48,821 nucleotides of DNA from CAYLUN01 sp964386865 (GCA_964386865.1 CAYLUN010000040.1:1-48821), one strand, 5' to 3'. Counted from the stretch's first letter, positions 8,542 through 16,691 are shown. Notes: generated from the sequence alone by a model not told the origin. Numbers and translations are program-made.

Positions 8542-8566
8542 GCCCGTCCTCCATGTGACTGCGTTT

Positions 8567-8632
8567 AGCATACCCCTCCCCCTGGCTTCCAACAATCGCG
8601 ATATTAGGAAATCGGCTATCATAAATCGGAAC
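8567..8632 (-). promoter_or_regulatory. Promoter and putative operator of the GH115/glucuronate operon
   Basis: On the minus strand TTGTTG (8590-8595) and TATGCT (8567-8572) are separated by 17 bp. Directly upstream, 8596-8632 holds a 37-bp block that matches the block at 11550-11586 at 27 of 37 positions without gaps. Read on the minus strand it contains two direct copies of CCGATTT with starts 14 bp apart, a layout typical of AraC-type activator sites. The gene diverging from here encodes such a regulator, so this is its likely binding site. Confidence 0.6.
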
Positions 8633-8717
8633 TCCTGCTATGATTGTGAGCGTCCTGTTTGCCCGCGAACAGGCGCGAGCCGCGCCGCCCGCAATCGTGT
8701 TGGAAAGGAAAGGCCAC

Positions 8718-9896
8718 GTGAAACGCAGAACCAAGAAACGCATGCCGCAGGTGGCGGTGCTGCTCGAAACCTCGCACGGGGTCTCGCGGGCCATGCTGCA
8801 GGGCGTGTTCGACTACGTGCGCGTCTACGGCCCGTGGAGCCTGAACGTGGCGGAGGGCGGCGCGAGCGACCAGCGCGTGCCGGACCTGCGGCGCTGGAAG
8901 GGCGACGGCATTATCGCCCGCGTGCCCAACGGCGCGGCGGCTGCGGCGATCGTGGCCTCGCGCCTGCCCGCCGTGCTGATCAACCCCGTTGACGACTTCC
9001 TCGCGCCCGGCCACCCGCTCTCGTCCTACAGCCGCATCCAGTTCGACTCGCACGCCATCGGCACGCTCGCGGCGGAACACCTCCTGGGCCACACGCCCCG
9101 GCGCTTCGCCTTCGTGGGCCAGCCCGCCGACGTCAACTGGTCGCGCTGGCGGCGCGAGTCCTTCGAGTTGCGGCTCGCGCAGGCTGGCGCCTCGTGCGAG
9201 GTCTATCCGCTGCCGCCCCCGCAGGCGTGCGACTGGAGCGCGGAGCGGCCCCGCCTCGCCAAGTGGCTCAGGCGGCTTCCGAAGCCCGCCGCCGTCTTCG
9301 CCGCGAACGACAGCCGCGGGCGTCAGGTGCTCGACGCCTGCCTCGTGGCCGGCATCGCCGTGCCCTACGAGGTCACCGTGCTCGGCGTCAACAACGACGC
9401 GCTGATCTGCGAAACCACCATCCCGCCGCTCTCCAGCATCGCGGTCGACGACGAGCGGGCCGGCTACGAGGCCGCGCACCTGCTCGACCGCCTGATGCAC
9501 GGCAAAGAGAGGCGCGGGCGCGCCGTACGGTACGGCCCCAAGGGGGTGGTCTCGCGCACCTCAACCGCCGACCTGCACGTCTCCGACCGGCTGGTCATCC
9601 GGGCCCTGGAGTTCATCCGCATCAACTCCGGCCTGAACATCCGCGTCTCGGACGTGGCCGAACACCTCGCCGTGACGCCCCGCTGGGCCGAGAGCCGCTT
9701 CAAGCAGGCGCTCGGGCACTCGCTTCACCAGGAGATCCACAGCGTGCGCATGGCCACGGCGCGCACCATGGTGGAGGCCGCGGACCGGCCGCTCGCCGAG
9801 ATCGCGGCCCGCTGCGGCTTCCGCAGCGCCAGCCACCTCTGCAAGCTCTTCAAGGAAGCCTACGGCTGCACCATGAGCAGCCTGCGGCGGGCATGA
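8718..9896 (+). CDS. XylR-type transcriptional regulator (LacI-like sensor domain + AraC DNA-binding domain)
   Basis: 392 residues. Residues ~9-275 form a periplasmic-binding-protein-like sensor domain (VAVLLETSHGVSRAMLQGV, AEHLLGHTPRRFAFVGQP, AVFAANDSRGRQVLDACL, VLGVNNDALICETTIPPLSS). Residues ~288-392 form an AraC-type double helix-turn-helix (IRVSDVAEHLAVTPRWAESR and LAEIAARCGFRSASHLCKLF). This is the layout of E. coli XylR, which activates xylose genes on sugar binding. It is divergent from the GH115 operon and convergent with the intact GH-A glycosidase, so it is the likely regulator of both through the shared block at 8596-8632 and 11550-11586. I start at the GTG at 8718 because AAGGAAAGG lies just upstream; an in-frame ATG at 8640 has no such signal and would add 26 residues unlike the family. 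Confidence 0.92.
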   Translation: MKRRTKKRMPQVAVLLETSHGVSRAMLQGVFDYVRVYGPWSLNVAEGGASDQRVPDLRRWKGDGIIARVPNGAAAAAIVASRLPAVLINPVDDFLAPGHPLSSYSRIQFDSHAIGTLAAEHLLGHTPRRFAFVGQPADVNWSRWRRESFELRLAQAGASCEVYPLPPPQACDWSAERPRLAKWLRRLPKPAAVFAANDSRGRQVLDACLVAGIAVPYEVTVLGVNNDALICETTIPPLSSIAVDDERAGYEAAHLLDRLMHGKERRGRAVRYGPKGVVSRTSTADLHVSDRLVIRALEFIRINSGLNIRVSDVAEHLAVTPRWAESRFKQALGHSLHQEIHSVRMATARTMVEAADRPLAEIAARCGFRSASHLCKLFKEAYGCTMSSLRRA

Positions 9897-9973
9897 CCGC
9901 TGCGGTTTACGGGGGAGAGCCGACGAGCGCCACACGGGCGGGCGTCCATGCGGGCTGCGGACGGCGTGGTAGC

Positions 9974-10026
9974 CGTCCCTCCCCGCGAGTCTGATCCGCC
10001 CCGGCTGACCTCGCGCGGGAGGGACG
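9974..10026. repeat. Inverted repeat between convergent genes
   Basis: Arms at 9974-9989 and 10010-10026 are reverse complements apart from one inserted base, with a 20-bp loop. A second short hairpin (GGACGCGC/GCGCGTCC) overlaps the right arm. The repeat lies between the convergent stops of the regulator and the glycosidase and may serve as a bidirectional transcription barrier, though no T-tract is present. Confidence 0.6.
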
Positions 10027-10057
10027 CGCGTCTGCGCGTCCGCGAAACGTATCACAC

Positions 10058-11494
10058 TTATTTATTGCTCAGTACCAGCGCCTTCTCGGCGATCAGCACC
10101 GGCGCGTCATAGAGCGGAATGTCGCGAAAGATCGTAAACTCGCCCGCCTTCATGACCCGCTCGGCGGGTATCGCGTAGATGCCGCCGGACACGAGGTCGA
10201 CCCACACCGGCTCGCTGAACGAAAGCCCTTTGACCGTCACCTGCGCGGGGCGCGTCGCAAAGGCGTCGTCCGGCGTCGCCGAGTCGTCCCACAGGGCGAT
10301 GAGACTCTGCCCGTTCGCCTGATTCCGGTACGCGAAGCACGCGGTGGCCTTGTCGTACATGACGCTGGCCACGGGCGTCTTGACCCGCGCCAGCGAATCG
10401 TCGAAAACCGACGCCACGTTCTGCACCGAATAGTAGGCGAGCTTGATCGCGTCGACGCGCTTGTCGGCGGTCGCATGCAGCAAGCCCTTGCGGTTGATCT
10501 CGCGGCCGACGTGGTTGAAGTCGCAGATTGTGAACACCGACGACTCGACGTCGTGCCCCAGGTCGCCGAGCATGCGCCGCAAGTCCCACTTCGCCTGGCT
10601 GGCCTCGGTCCACGGGTGGTTGGAGAGCGCGAACTTGGTGGCGGTTTCGGAGGGGCAGCCGTTCTCGCCCTGCCGCATTTTGGCTTTGCTGGAAAACGTC
10701 GCCAGCGTGGCCTTCAGCTCCTCGACGTTCGCGTAAGACTTGCTCGGATTGAACTCGTAGCCGTGGTAGATGAACCAGTCGAAGAGGTCGATTTTGCCCT
10801 TCTCGGCCAGCACCTTGAGGCACTCGCCGAAGAGCTTCGGGCTGGAGCTGGCCAGCGAGAGGCCCGCGATCCGCGCGTCGGGAATCACGCGCTTGACGAT
10901 CTCAGCGGTACGGATATTGAAGGCGGCGATATCGGCCGGCGTGTGCTTCTTGTTGATGTCCGGCTCGTTCCACATCGCCCAGTCGCGCACCTTGCCTTTG
11001 TAGCGGACGGCCATGGCCTCGACCCACTTGTCCCACGCGGCCAGCGCGGCCTCGGAGGTCGGGAAGCCGCCCGCCAGATCGAAGCCGCCGCCGCCTTCGT
11101 AGGCCGGGTTGCCGTAGTCGGTTTCCAGCAGAATGTTCAGGCCGCGGCTGCGGGCGTCGTCCACCAGCGTGTCCAGCCAGCCGAAGTCATACGCGCCCTT
11201 GACCTTCTCGGTCTTGGCCCACCCTCCTTGCAGGCGGACGGTCTTGATGCCGAGCGGGACGATGTACGCCTTGTACTCGTCGTAAATCGCAAAATCGCGG
11301 TCGAGCGTCTCGCAGCCCAGCGTCCAGTTCGAGCCGGCGATCTCATTCGCTGAGCGCGGCTTGACCGTGCCGATGCGCGTCAGCCCGGGCTTTAGGCCGG
11401 TCTTCGCCCGTTCCGCCGACGTGTCGATCGCCGGCCCCGCCACCGCTGCCGTCGCCAAGAACGCCACCGCCACCAGAGTCCCATGCAAGCCCAT
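10058..11494 (-). CDS. Clan GH-A (GH39/GH5-like) glycoside hydrolase, secreted
   Basis: 478 residues with a signal peptide (LVAVAFLATAAVAG, residues ~7-20). A TIM-barrel glycosidase follows with the clan GH-A acid/base motif WNEPD (Glu177) and a candidate nucleophile in RQGENG (Glu277). The C-terminal domain (~363-478) ends in YDAPVLIAEKALVL. Clan GH-A enzymes with this WNEPD pattern include beta-xylosidases and other exo-glycosidases; the exact substrate is not visible, but the neighbouring GH115 and XylR-type regulator point to xylan. The ATG at 11494 is preceded by AAGGGAGG. It transcribes alone, convergent with the regulator, and its promoter shares a 37-bp block with the GH115 operon. 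A deleted copy of it is at 8185-8541. Confidence 0.85.
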   Translation of the reverse strand: MGLHGTLVAVAFLATAAVAGPAIDTSAERAKTGLKPGLTRIGTVKPRSANEIAGSNWTLGCETLDRDFAIYDEYKAYIVPLGIKTVRLQGGWAKTEKVKGAYDFGWLDTLVDDARSRGLNILLETDYGNPAYEGGGGFDLAGGFPTSEAALAAWDKWVEAMAVRYKGKVRDWAMWNEPDINKKHTPADIAAFNIRTAEIVKRVIPDARIAGLSLASSSPKLFGECLKVLAEKGKIDLFDWFIYHGYEFNPSKSYANVEELKATLATFSSKAKMRQGENGCPSETATKFALSNHPWTEASQAKWDLRRMLGDLGHDVESSVFTICDFNHVGREINRKGLLHATADKRVDAIKLAYYSVQNVASVFDDSLARVKTPVASVMYDKATACFAYRNQANGQSLIALWDDSATPDDAFATRPAQVTVKGLSFSEPVWVDLVSGGIYAIPAERVMKAGEFTIFRDIPLYDAPVLIAEKALVLSNK

Positions 11495-11519
11495 GCCGAA
11501 CCTCCCTTACGTTTTCATC

Positions 11520-11586
11520 ATGTTACCCCTTCCCCCGGCTATTCTACAATCCCGATATTGGGAACTCGAGTTGCACATTTCGGAAC
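11520..11586 (-). promoter_or_regulatory. Promoter and putative operator of the clan GH-A glycosidase gene
   Basis: Minus-strand TTGTAG (11544-11549) and TAACAT (11520-11525) are 18 bp apart. The block at 11550-11586 just upstream is the counterpart of 8596-8632 (27 of 37 identical, ungapped). The outer end of the block, TTCGGAAC, is the sequence duplicated by the adjacent MITE-like insertion. Confidence 0.55.
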
Positions 11587-11716
11587 CAGCAATTCTAAAT
11601 TTGACAGAACGCGCGCCATGAGCAGGCCCGTACGGGCCCACGAACGAATTCGCCCTCGTTTCGCGCGCTTGTAGTGGCGCCGTGAGGCGCTTCTTAGGCA
11701 AATTTAGAATTGCTGA
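11587..11716. mobile_element. MITE-like element with 17-bp perfect terminal inverted repeats
   Basis: The ends CAGCAATTCTAAATTTG (11587-11603) and its exact reverse complement (11699-11715) bound a 130-bp segment. It is flanked on both sides by the same 8 bp, TTCGGAAC (11579-11586 and 11717-11724), as expected for a target-site duplication. The interior is GC-rich and has no transposase; it contains GGCGCC-type palindromes. A related core lies at 21087-21202. The insertion is just upstream of the operator block of the glycosidase gene. An antisense frame crossing the element is not considered a gene. Confidence 0.8.
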
Positions 11717-11752
11717 TTCGGAACGGCTGTTCGCGAGCGACCTGGCCCTATA

Positions 11753-14700
11753 TTATTTGCCGGGCAGGATTTCGAGGAGGTCGCGGGCGATCAGGATTTT
11801 GCCTTTGTAGCTCTTGCCGATTTCCTTGAGAGTCGCGGCTTCGTCGATCTCGCCGCCGACGATATGGGTCAGGACGAGCTTCTTGCAGCCGCTGTTCTGC
11901 GCCATGCTGCAGACGTCCTCCAGGCTCGGGTGCGCGCTCGCGCCAGCCTGGCCCCTGCCTGCAGACCCCGCGCCCGGGCGGACAAGCGCCGCGCCGGCGT
12001 CGAGGATGAGCACGTCAGCGTTGCTGGCCAGCGCGATCAGGTCGTCGGAGTAGGTCAGGTCGCCGGAGACGACGATGGACTGCCCGCCCGCCTCGAAGCG
12101 GTAGGCCACGGCGCGGATGCTGTGCGGCACGGCCGCGGTCTTCACCTGCAGCGCCCCGAGCGCAAAGCTCTCGCCGCCCCGGATCTCGCGGATCTCGGGC
12201 AGGCGGATGACCGGCTTGCCTCGCCCCATGCGCTCGATGCGGTAGGCTATGTCCTCGGCGTAGAACTCCGCGGCGAAGTCCGCCAGCCGCCTCGTGCCTT
12301 CGGGGCCGACGACCTCGGGCGGCGTGCCGCGCACGAGCGAGCCCGCCAGCAGCGGCATGAACTCCTCGTCGTGGTCGCGGTGGTGATGCGTGAGCGCGAG
12401 CGCGTCCAGAAGCGACGCGGCGATGCCGGCCTCGCTCAGGCGGGCCTGCGTGCCGTTGCCCATGTCCACAAGCACGAAGCGGCCGCGGCACTGGATCGCC
12501 ACGCTCGGCCCCGAGCGCAGGGGATCGTAGGGCGGGCCGCCCGAGCCGAGGATCACTGCGCTGAACGCCGCGCCCGGCTCGAAGGCCTTTGCCAGCGCCT
12601 CGCCGCCCATGCGGCCCGCGGCGCCCCCTTGGCTGCGCCGCGCCGCCTCGCCGGGCGGCGGAGTGCCGGCGCTGGTCTGCGGCGCGCCTTCGCGCGAGGA
12701 CTCCTCGCTGGAGGCGTCGGTGTAGACGTCGTGGCCGTTGCGCCCCGCACGGTTGCCGGTGAACGTGCAGGCTTTCAACACGCTGACGGTGCTGTCACAG
12801 AAGGCCGCGGCGCCGCCGTCGCCCGTGGCCGCGTTGTTCTCGAAGCGGCACTCGGCGAGCGTGACGACGCTGTTCTCAAGCTGCGATGCGCGGCTGACGC
12901 TGAAGACCGCGCCGCCGTGCCCGCCGGCCGCGTTGTCGCGGAAGACGCAGCCGGTCAGCTTCGGGCGCGAGCCGTAGTCGACGTAGAGCGCGCCGCCGCG
13001 CCACCTCGCCGCATTGCCGGTAAAGGAACAGCGGTCGAAGACGGACTCAACGCCGACGCGGTCGAGCACCGCGCCGCCGTTCTCGGCGCGGTTCTTGACA
13101 AAGGCGCAGTCGGTGAAGACCGGCTTCGCGCGGTCGTAGCTGTAGACCGCGCCGCCGTCGCGGGCGGCGTTGTCGGTGAACGTGCAGCGGCTGATCGTCA
13201 TGGCGAAGCCTGTGCCTGACCCGCCTTTCGGATGGCTCTGCGGCGCGTCGCGGTAGGTGACGAGCCCGCCGCCCTTGCCGGCGTAGCCCTCGCCGTCAGC
13301 GCGGCCGCCGGTGACGGTGAGACCGTCGAGCGACGCGCCCTCAGCGCCGACGAGCACGTGGAAGGCGCCGTTGCCGTCGAGCGTGGTGACGTACTTGGCG
13401 GGGTCGCGCCGCTCGCCTTTAAAGCCGCCGTTGAGCCGCACGCCGGGCCGCAGGACGAAAGAAGAGGCTCGGTCTGGGCCGAGCGTGTACGTGCCTGCGG
13501 AGGCGCGCACCTCCGCGCCGTCGCGGCCCGCGTCCGCGAGCGCGGCGGAGAGGGAGCGGTAGGCCGTGGCCCACGCGCGGCCATCGCCCGCCGAGGCTGA
13601 CGCGGCGTCCGCGTAGACGACGCGCGGGGAGGACGGGACGGGCGCGGGCGAGGCGGGTTCGGACTCGCGGAGGGGCGGGGCGCGATACGCTGAAAGGGTG
13701 TCGAGAAGCTGCGGGATCTGCGCTTCTGTGAACCGCGCCGTCTTGTAACCGGCCGCCTGGCTGACCGTGTTTGTGATGAGCGGGGTGTTGCCGTGCCAGT
13801 TGTAGAGGCCGGGCCCCTCCCAGTCGCACGTGTTATCGGCAACCGTGCAGTTGATGAGCGCAGGGTTGCTGGCCGGGCCGGAACCCTGATAGAGCGGCGC
13901 GCCATAGTCCTCGGCGTGATTCTTGACGAAGGAGCAGAAGAACAGAACCGGCGACGAGCCGCCGTCGTTGCCCATGCCGCCCGCGCTCTTGGCGGAGTTG
14001 CCGGTGAAGAGGCAGTTGATGAGCGTGGGCGAGGAGCCGAAGTCGTTGTACATGCCCCCGCCCTTCTCGGCGGTTGCGTTCGACTCGAACACGCAGTTCA
14101 CGAAGGTGGGCGCCGTGCCGAGGTCGTTGCTGACCCCGCCGCCGCGGCCCTGCGCAAAGTTGTTGCGGAAGACGCAGTTGACGAAGACCGGCGCCTTGGC
14201 GTTGGGCTCCGGCCTCGGCGGAAAAGACGTGCTGGTCATGTTGTAGACCGCGCCGCCCTTGCCCGCTTGGTTGCCCTCGAAGACGCAGTTGCGTACGGTC
14301 GGCGAGGCGCGGAGGTTGAGCAGGCCCGCGCCGCAGCCCGCGCCGGTGCCGCCGGACACGCTCTGGGGCGTCAGGTGGATCGGCCGGCCGGCCGCGCCGC
14401 CGGAGCCGGCTCCGGGCGCGCCGCCGGGAGGCCCGCCGCGCCCGGCGCCGAGGCTCTTGCCGCCGGTGACGGTGAACCCGTCGAGCGTGGCGTCGTCCGC
14501 GCCGGTGACGACGTGCGCCGCGCCGTTGCCGCTGAGGACGGTCTTGTTACGCTGCCAGTCGCGCTGGTCGAGGCGCGTCTCGGTTCCGCCGAAGCCGCCG
14601 TAGAGGGCGCCGCCGGCTCGGAGCTGGAACGTGGCGCCGCTGCCCGGGCCGGGCGTGTAGGTGCCCTTGGCGACCCAGATCTCGCCGGCGTTGGTGGCGA

Positions 14701-15139
14701 GCGCCTCCTGCAGCGAAGAGAAGGCGGAGATCCACGATTTGCCGTCGCGCGTGGCGGCCTTGTTGGACGCGCTGACGTAGACGCGCGTACCGGGCACGGC
14801 GGAGGGAGCCGCGGCGGCCGGCACCTGCGGTGCGTCAGCAGGTTCTTCGCGGCCACGCGGGCCGGAGACGCGGGCGTCGCGGGCCTTGAGTTCGGCGGCG
14901 GTGACGAAGCCGTCACGGTCGGCGTCGAGCGAATTCCAGCGCTGCCCCATGCGTTCGGGGGCTTCGTCGCGGCTGAGTTTGCCGTCGTTGTCGCGGTCGA
15001 AGTCCCGCACGATCTGGTCGGGCGGCGGGTGCTGCTCAGTGCCGCCAGAGGCGTCGCGCGCGGCGGGGCGCTGGGCCAGGGCGGAGAAAGTGGCGGCGAG
15101 CGAGAGGGCTGAGGCGATAAGCAGAGCGTGCGTTTTCAT
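11753..15139 (-). CDS. Secreted EF-hand / Pmp-like beta-helix / metallo-beta-lactamase fusion protein
   Basis: 1128 residues. A signal peptide (ends near ATFSALAQ, residue ~23) is followed by two canonical EF-hand loops, DRDNDGKLSRDE (48-59) and DADRDGFVTAAE (72-83). Residues ~105-840 form two right-handed beta-helix blocks, each opened by a segment of the type VYVSASNKAATRDGKSW or VVYADAASASAGDGRAW. At least nine repeats combine FxxN with GGA/GGG (for example FRDNAAGGHGGAVF), as in chlamydial polymorphic membrane proteins. The C terminus (~860-1128) is a metallo-beta-lactamase domain with ILGSGGPPYD, HHHRDHD near residue 916 and a later DAGAAL. No autotransporter barrel is present. The start ATG at 15139 begins a textbook signal peptide. 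The combination is unusual; the hydrolase substrate is unknown. Confidence 0.85.
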   Translation of the reverse strand: MKTHALLIASALSLAATFSALAQRPAARDASGGTEQHPPPDQIVRDFDRDNDGKLSRDEAPERMGQRWNSLDADRDGFVTAAELKARDARVSGPRGREEPADAPQVPAAAAPSAVPGTRVYVSASNKAATRDGKSWISAFSSLQEALATNAGEIWVAKGTYTPGPGSGATFQLRAGGALYGGFGGTETRLDQRDWQRNKTVLSGNGAAHVVTGADDATLDGFTVTGGKSLGAGRGGPPGGAPGAGSGGAAGRPIHLTPQSVSGGTGAGCGAGLLNLRASPTVRNCVFEGNQAGKGGAVYNMTSTSFPPRPEPNAKAPVFVNCVFRNNFAQGRGGGVSNDLGTAPTFVNCVFESNATAEKGGGMYNDFGSSPTLINCLFTGNSAKSAGGMGNDGGSSPVLFFCSFVKNHAEDYGAPLYQGSGPASNPALINCTVADNTCDWEGPGLYNWHGNTPLITNTVSQAAGYKTARFTEAQIPQLLDTLSAYRAPPLRESEPASPAPVPSSPRVVYADAASASAGDGRAWATAYRSLSAALADAGRDGAEVRASAGTYTLGPDRASSFVLRPGVRLNGGFKGERRDPAKYVTTLDGNGAFHVLVGAEGASLDGLTVTGGRADGEGYAGKGGGLVTYRDAPQSHPKGGSGTGFAMTISRCTFTDNAARDGGAVYSYDRAKPVFTDCAFVKNRAENGGAVLDRVGVESVFDRCSFTGNAARWRGGALYVDYGSRPKLTGCVFRDNAAGGHGGAVFSVSRASQLENSVVTLAECRFENNAATGDGGAAAFCDSTVSVLKACTFTGNRAGRNGHDVYTDASSEESSREGAPQTSAGTPPPGEAARRSQGGAAGRMGGEALAKAFEPGAAFSAVILGSGGPPYDPLRSGPSVAIQCRGRFVLVDMGNGTQARLSEAGIAASLLDALALTHHHRDHDEEFMPLLAGSLVRGTPPEVVGPEGTRRLADFAAEFYAEDIAYRIERMGRGKPVIRLPEIREIRGGESFALGALQVKTAAVPHSIRAVAYRFEAGGQSIVVSGDLTYSDDLIALASNADVLILDAGAALVRPGAGSAGRGQAGASAHPSLEDVCSMAQNSGCKKLVLTHIVGGEIDEAATLKEIGKSYKGKILIARDLLEILPGK

Positions 15140-15226
15140 GTGGCCTTCCGAAACGTGAACGCTGTTAGGATGCGATGTCTGGTCGGCGTCCCGGCGGCGT
15201 CCGCGGACGGCAGCGGGGTGCCGTCC

Positions 15227-16612
15227 CTACCGTTGCACTGAAGGTGCGGCGTCGCGGACGCAGCGGACGAAATTGTTGATGCGGATGACGTCGCCCTGCG
15301 GGCCACGGCCGTACGGAAAGGCGGACGCGTCGCCGGTCTTGGGGTCGCTGCGTTGCGAGCCCGCGCCGTGGACGTCGGTGAACTGGCGGTTTGCGGAACC
15401 GGACGTTTGACCGTCGAAGGGCGGCGGACCACCCTCGCGCGGGCCGCCGCGATCCGGGCGGCCCGCGCCGGGACCGCCTCCTCCGGGACCGCCGCGGCCC
15501 GGCCCGCCGCCCTGGCCGGGCTTCCCGCTCGGCCAGCCGGCCGCGCGGCCGAACGCGACGTAGACGGCGCTGCCGCCCGCGACGGCGGACGCGTGGGTCG
15601 TGCCGGACCAGTAGTACGGGTAGTCGGTCTTGCCGATTTCGTTGGTGATCGCGGTGCAGGCGAAAACCGGGCTGAGCGCGGGCGAGGCGGTCGTATCGGG
15701 CGAGCGGGCGTAATCCACGAGGCTCTGCAGCTCCTTCGCGTTCGGCAGGCGCCAGTCGCGGTGGCCGAGGTAGCCCGCGCCGTTCCGGGCCTGTACCCAC
15801 GCCAGCGCGGCCTCCCAATCCATGCCCTTGCCGCTGTCGCCCTTGGCCCACATCAGGCCCGTGGCACGGTCGGTGACGGTGCCGTCGCCGTTATCACGAA
15901 ATTCGTTCACTCCATATTTTGGGTTGCCGCGCACGCACTGCACGAAGAAGGTCTTTTCCTGGCCGCCGCCCGGCATGAGGAGGTCGTAACCCTTGATGCG
16001 GCCGTCGGCGAAGTTGACGCCGAAGAGCTTGTCGAAGCCTTTGAAGGACTTACCCACGTACTTGGTACAGGACGCGTACTGGGAGTCGATCAGCCGTTCG
16101 CCTTTGTCCGTGTTCCCGTAGGCGAATTTGAAGAACGCCGTGTCGATGAAGGGCTTCAGCCGGTCGGGATCGGTCTCCGGGCCGCTGGGGTCAACGCCGT
16201 CGAAACGGATCAGCGAGTACAGCTCCTTGATGGTCGGCAGACGCCAGTCGCTGAAGCCTCCAAACCGGGCGGCATTGAGCGTGGCGGGCAAGCCCTGCGC
16301 CTGACTCAGCTTCAGCTTGTCGGCGCGGTCGAGGGTGCCGTTGCGGTCCGTGTCCGGGCTGCGCTGCCAGGTCAGGCCCGTGACCCTGTCGGCGACCGTC
16401 AGCCCGTCGGCGCTGAGCGCGTACGACGGCGTACGGCCGGCGTGCTGGGCGTCTTGGCCATAGAACGGCTCGCCACGTTTGGGCGGGACGATCTCGCGGC
16501 GGGTGTCGTAGCAGGCCTCCTGGCCGGTGTCGACGACCGGGTAGGGTACGGGTGCGGCGCTGGCGCACAGCGCGGTATAGAGAGCGAGGCAGGCCACAGG
16601 GTTTTCACTCAT
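15227..16612 (-). CDS. DUF1566 (Lcl C-terminal-type) protein with collagen-like insert, secreted
   Basis: 461 residues with an N-terminal hydrophobic stretch (CLALYTALCASAAP), then two DUF1566-type modules. Each carries the signature of a tryptophan-rich strand pair: VTGLTWQRS with SDWRLPTIKELYSL, and ATGLMWAKG with RDWRLPNAKELQSLVDY. Near residues 345-385 a Gly/Pro-rich stretch (GGGPGRGGPGGGGPGAG and on) interrupts the second module before its end, IRINNFVRCVRD. In Legionella Lcl a collagen-like repeat is joined to the same module type and mediates binding to sulfated polysaccharides. Start ATG 16612 has AAGGAG seven bases upstream. It may be an adhesin or polysaccharide-binding surface protein; this is inference. 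Confidence 0.8.
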   Translation of the reverse strand: MSENPVACLALYTALCASAAPVPYPVVDTGQEACYDTRREIVPPKRGEPFYGQDAQHAGRTPSYALSADGLTVADRVTGLTWQRSPDTDRNGTLDRADKLKLSQAQGLPATLNAARFGGFSDWRLPTIKELYSLIRFDGVDPSGPETDPDRLKPFIDTAFFKFAYGNTDKGERLIDSQYASCTKYVGKSFKGFDKLFGVNFADGRIKGYDLLMPGGGQEKTFFVQCVRGNPKYGVNEFRDNGDGTVTDRATGLMWAKGDSGKGMDWEAALAWVQARNGAGYLGHRDWRLPNAKELQSLVDYARSPDTTASPALSPVFACTAITNEIGKTDYPYYWSGTTHASAVAGGSAVYVAFGRAAGWPSGKPGQGGGPGRGGPGGGGPGAGRPDRGGPREGGPPPFDGQTSGSANRQFTDVHGAGSQRSDPKTGDASAFPYGRGPQGDVIRINNFVRCVRDAAPSVQR

Positions 16613-16654
16613 AACAGCTCCTTACTCCTATAGGCCTGATAAACGGGCCGGCCG

Positions 16655-16691
16655 GTATAAGATTGCGAACCGCCTGATGACAATGTTGTCA
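16655..16691 (-). promoter_or_regulatory. Promoter with an inverted repeat over the -35 box, DUF1566 gene
   Basis: Minus-strand TTGTCA (16678-16683) and TTATAC (16655-16660) are 17 bp apart, giving a leader of about 40 nt before the ATG at 16612. The -35 box is one half of TGACAA-TG-TTGTCA (16678-16691), a clean 6-2-6 inverted repeat and therefore a candidate operator. Confidence 0.55.

Noticed and set aside
11507..11701. 64-codon minus-strand frame through the MITE
   Set aside because: It spans the inverted-repeat element and its target duplication; its sequence is that of the repeat, so it is not a gene.
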